A stretch of 64,000 bases of DNA, from NCBI GenBank assembly GCA_016124235.1, contig WGOC01000022.1:93923-157922 (forward strand), given 5' to 3'. The stretch is from a bacterium. Lineage in GTDB: Bacteria > Verrucomicrobiota > Verrucomicrobiia > Limisphaerales > RI-55. A model generated the notes under the pieces. It worked only from the letters and a program-made list of their open reading frames with translations, was not told the origin of the DNA and searched no databases. A program made the position numbers and the translations under genes. Positions 62,747 to 64,000 of this stretch are shown one piece after another. Position 1 is the first letter of the stretch, and every line of letters begins with the position of its first letter.

Positions 62747-64000
62747 ATGAACCCGTTCGAGGCGCATCCAATCCAAGCCCAGCAAGCCAGTCCGCCGTCC
62801 TGCGCGCGCACGCTGGCTCGGTTGCTCTGTCTTTTGATGATCGTGCTGGGCGCCTCAACGGCGGGCGCTCAATCATTTTCCAAGGACATTCCCCAGTTCG
62901 ATGTGTTTGCCGGGTTCGATGGCGTCATTCCGGAGAGCGATTGGTTTCCCGTGACCTGTGAAGTGCGCAACGAAGGCCCGACATTTCTGGGCACGTTTGA
63001 ATTTCACGACAATGCGATGGGTGGCGGGCTGTTGCGCGAGCTGCAAATCGAGCTGCCCACCGGAACGTTGAAGCGATTCAGCTTCCCAATGTTCACCACC
63101 ACCCGTTACGGGAGTCAGTATTCGGCAACGTTGCGCGACGAGAAAGGCCGAGTCATTGCCCAGACCGGTACCCTGCAGCCACGGTTTCACATCAGCTGGC
63201 AAAGTTATTTGATGGCGGCCATTCCTTCGTCGGCGGCCGGTATGCCGACGTTTCCCGGCGATCCGTCGCGGAGTTATTCGTCAAGGCCGGTTGCTGCGAC
63301 TGCCCGCCTCCAACCCGAAGCCGTTCCCGACAACCCCATCTCGCTCGAAGGGATGGATGCGCTCTACCTCAACTCCCAACGGGCCGTGGATCTGAAGGAG
63401 CCGCAGACGGAAGCATTGATGTCGTGGCTCCATGACGGCGGCCATCTGATCGTCGGTGTCGATGCCGTCGTCGATGTGAACGGGGTCCCCTGGCTCAAGG
63501 GATTACTGCCCGGTTCTCTTGGGTCGGTGCGAACTGTCGAAATTGGCAACCACTTTGACGATTGGTTGCGCGACATGCCGGACGCCCCGGTGAACGGCGG
63601 GCCGGTGAATCCCAACCAGATCTACCGCAATTTGCGGGCGGAAACTCCCTTTGATGAGGCCAGCATCCGAACGATCGCTCTCACCCCGGTGAACGCGGAC
63701 GTCGAGTTGGCGATCGATGGCGCACCACTGATCGTCTCGCAACGGCAGGGCCGCGGTTGTGTGACGTTTCTGTTGTTCAACCCGGAGCAGGAGCCGTTGC
63801 GGTCGTGGAAATTGCGCCCGTTCTTTTGGGCGCGACTGAACAAGATTCCCGGTTACTTGCTTCAGGATCAAAGTGTGCCGAACCAGGGCTACACCGGAGT
63901 CGACGGCGTAGTCGGAGCGATGGTGGACAGCAAACAGGTCCGCAAGTTGCCGGTGTCGGCGCTGCTCGGTTTGCTCGTTGTTTATCTGTTGGTCATCGGC
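62747..64000 (+). CDS. Membrane-anchored secreted protein of unknown function, 5' part
   Basis: An open frame of 418 codons starts at ATG 62747 and runs off the right edge. It has a signal peptide (LARLLCLLMIVLGASTAGAQ, residues ~23-42). A beta-rich N-terminal domain follows (FDVFAGFDGVIPESDWFPVT, CEVRNEGPTFLGTF). An alpha/beta domain (LYLNSQRAVDLKEPQTEALM, SWLHDGGHLIVGVDAVV, GRGCVTFLLFNPEQEP) resembles glutamine-amidotransferase-like domains of large membrane proteins. A transmembrane helix begins at the edge (VSALLGLLVVYLLVIG). I cannot assign a function. Confidence 0.8.
   Translation, partial: MNPFEAHPIQAQQASPPSCARTLARLLCLLMIVLGASTAGAQSFSKDIPQFDVFAGFDGVIPESDWFPVTCEVRNEGPTFLGTFEFHDNAMGGGLLRELQIELPTGTLKRFSFPMFTTTRYGSQYSATLRDEKGRVIAQTGTLQPRFHISWQSYLMAAIPSSAAGMPTFPGDPSRSYSSRPVAATARLQPEAVPDNPISLEGMDALYLNSQRAVDLKEPQTEALMSWLHDGGHLIVGVDAVVDVNGVPWLKGLLPGSLGSVRTVEIGNHFDDWLRDMPDAPVNGGPVNPNQIYRNLRAETPFDEASIRTIALTPVNADVELAIDGAPLIVSQRQGRGCVTFLLFNPEQEPLRSWKLRPFFWARLNKIPGYLLQDQSVPNQGYTGVDGVVGAMVDSKQVRKLPVSALLGLLVVYLLVIG

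Noticed and set aside
62440..62811. 123-residue minus-strand frame
   Set aside because: It runs through the terminator hairpin and antisense to the start of the final gene, with no ribosome-binding site or motif.

Overview
The window is 64 kb of moderately GC-rich bacterial chromosome and most resembles a Verrucomicrobiota genome of the Pedosphaera/Limisphaera type (subdivision 3). That assignment is an inference. It rests on a secreted repeat protein ending in an Ig-like domain plus a YQVEY...FYRA tail, a PA14-containing multihaem cytochrome, pseudopilin-like proteins with the H-X9-DG type of ending, deoxyhypusine synthase-like and paired SPFH proteins, and GTAG-headed palindromic repeats inside genes.

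Region 1 (1-4172): the 3' end of an iron-containing alcohol dehydrogenase, a convergent unknown gene, a TPR protein with a small membrane protein behind it, and a short-chain prenyl diphosphate synthase (IspA type).

Region 2 (about 4020-35310): one uninterrupted plus-strand supercluster for the gene-expression machinery. Its order is tRNA-Thr, tuf, tRNA-Trp, tRNA-Ser, secE, nusG, rplKAJL, rpoBC, rpsL, rpsG, fusA, then S10-spc-alpha from rpsJ to rplQ, closed by a strong Rho-independent terminator. It carries secY, map, infA and rpmJ (38 aa). rpmD, adk, rpmG and the second tuf are missing from their usual places. Several ribosomal proteins have added low-complexity tails (S5, S11, L3, S3, S12, S17, L15, L17).

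Region 3 (35427-46380): accessory and envelope genes. These are an unknown membrane protein, a 1333-aa secreted protein with about 14 beta-propeller-like repeats, and an operon of a five-haem PA14 cytochrome with a secreted propeller protein. A repeat-filled intergenic stretch follows.

Region 4 (46381-55039, minus strand): ileS, accC, accB, aroQ, an O-antigen ligase-like protein, holB and a lone nuoA.

Region 5 (55140-64000): divergent from nuoA are two SPFH/prohibitin paralogues with a 64-aa membrane protein and a deoxyhypusine synthase-like enzyme. Next come a Tat-exported Gfo/Idh/MocA oxidoreductase, a pseudopilin-like protein overlapping a small secreted protein, and a NarL-type response regulator whose leader holds five perfect 14-nt repeats. 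An orphan terminator and the 5' part of a membrane-anchored protein end the window.

The most striking observation is a family of short inverted-repeat elements (pairs of GTAG-headed hairpins, REP/REPIN architecture). They sit not only between genes but in frame inside coding sequences: twice in the essential ileS (one is exactly 96 bp, 32 codons) and once in the leader-peptide region of the cytochrome-linked propeller gene. A different palindrome class lies inside the Gfo/Idh gene. No transposase that could move them lies in the window.
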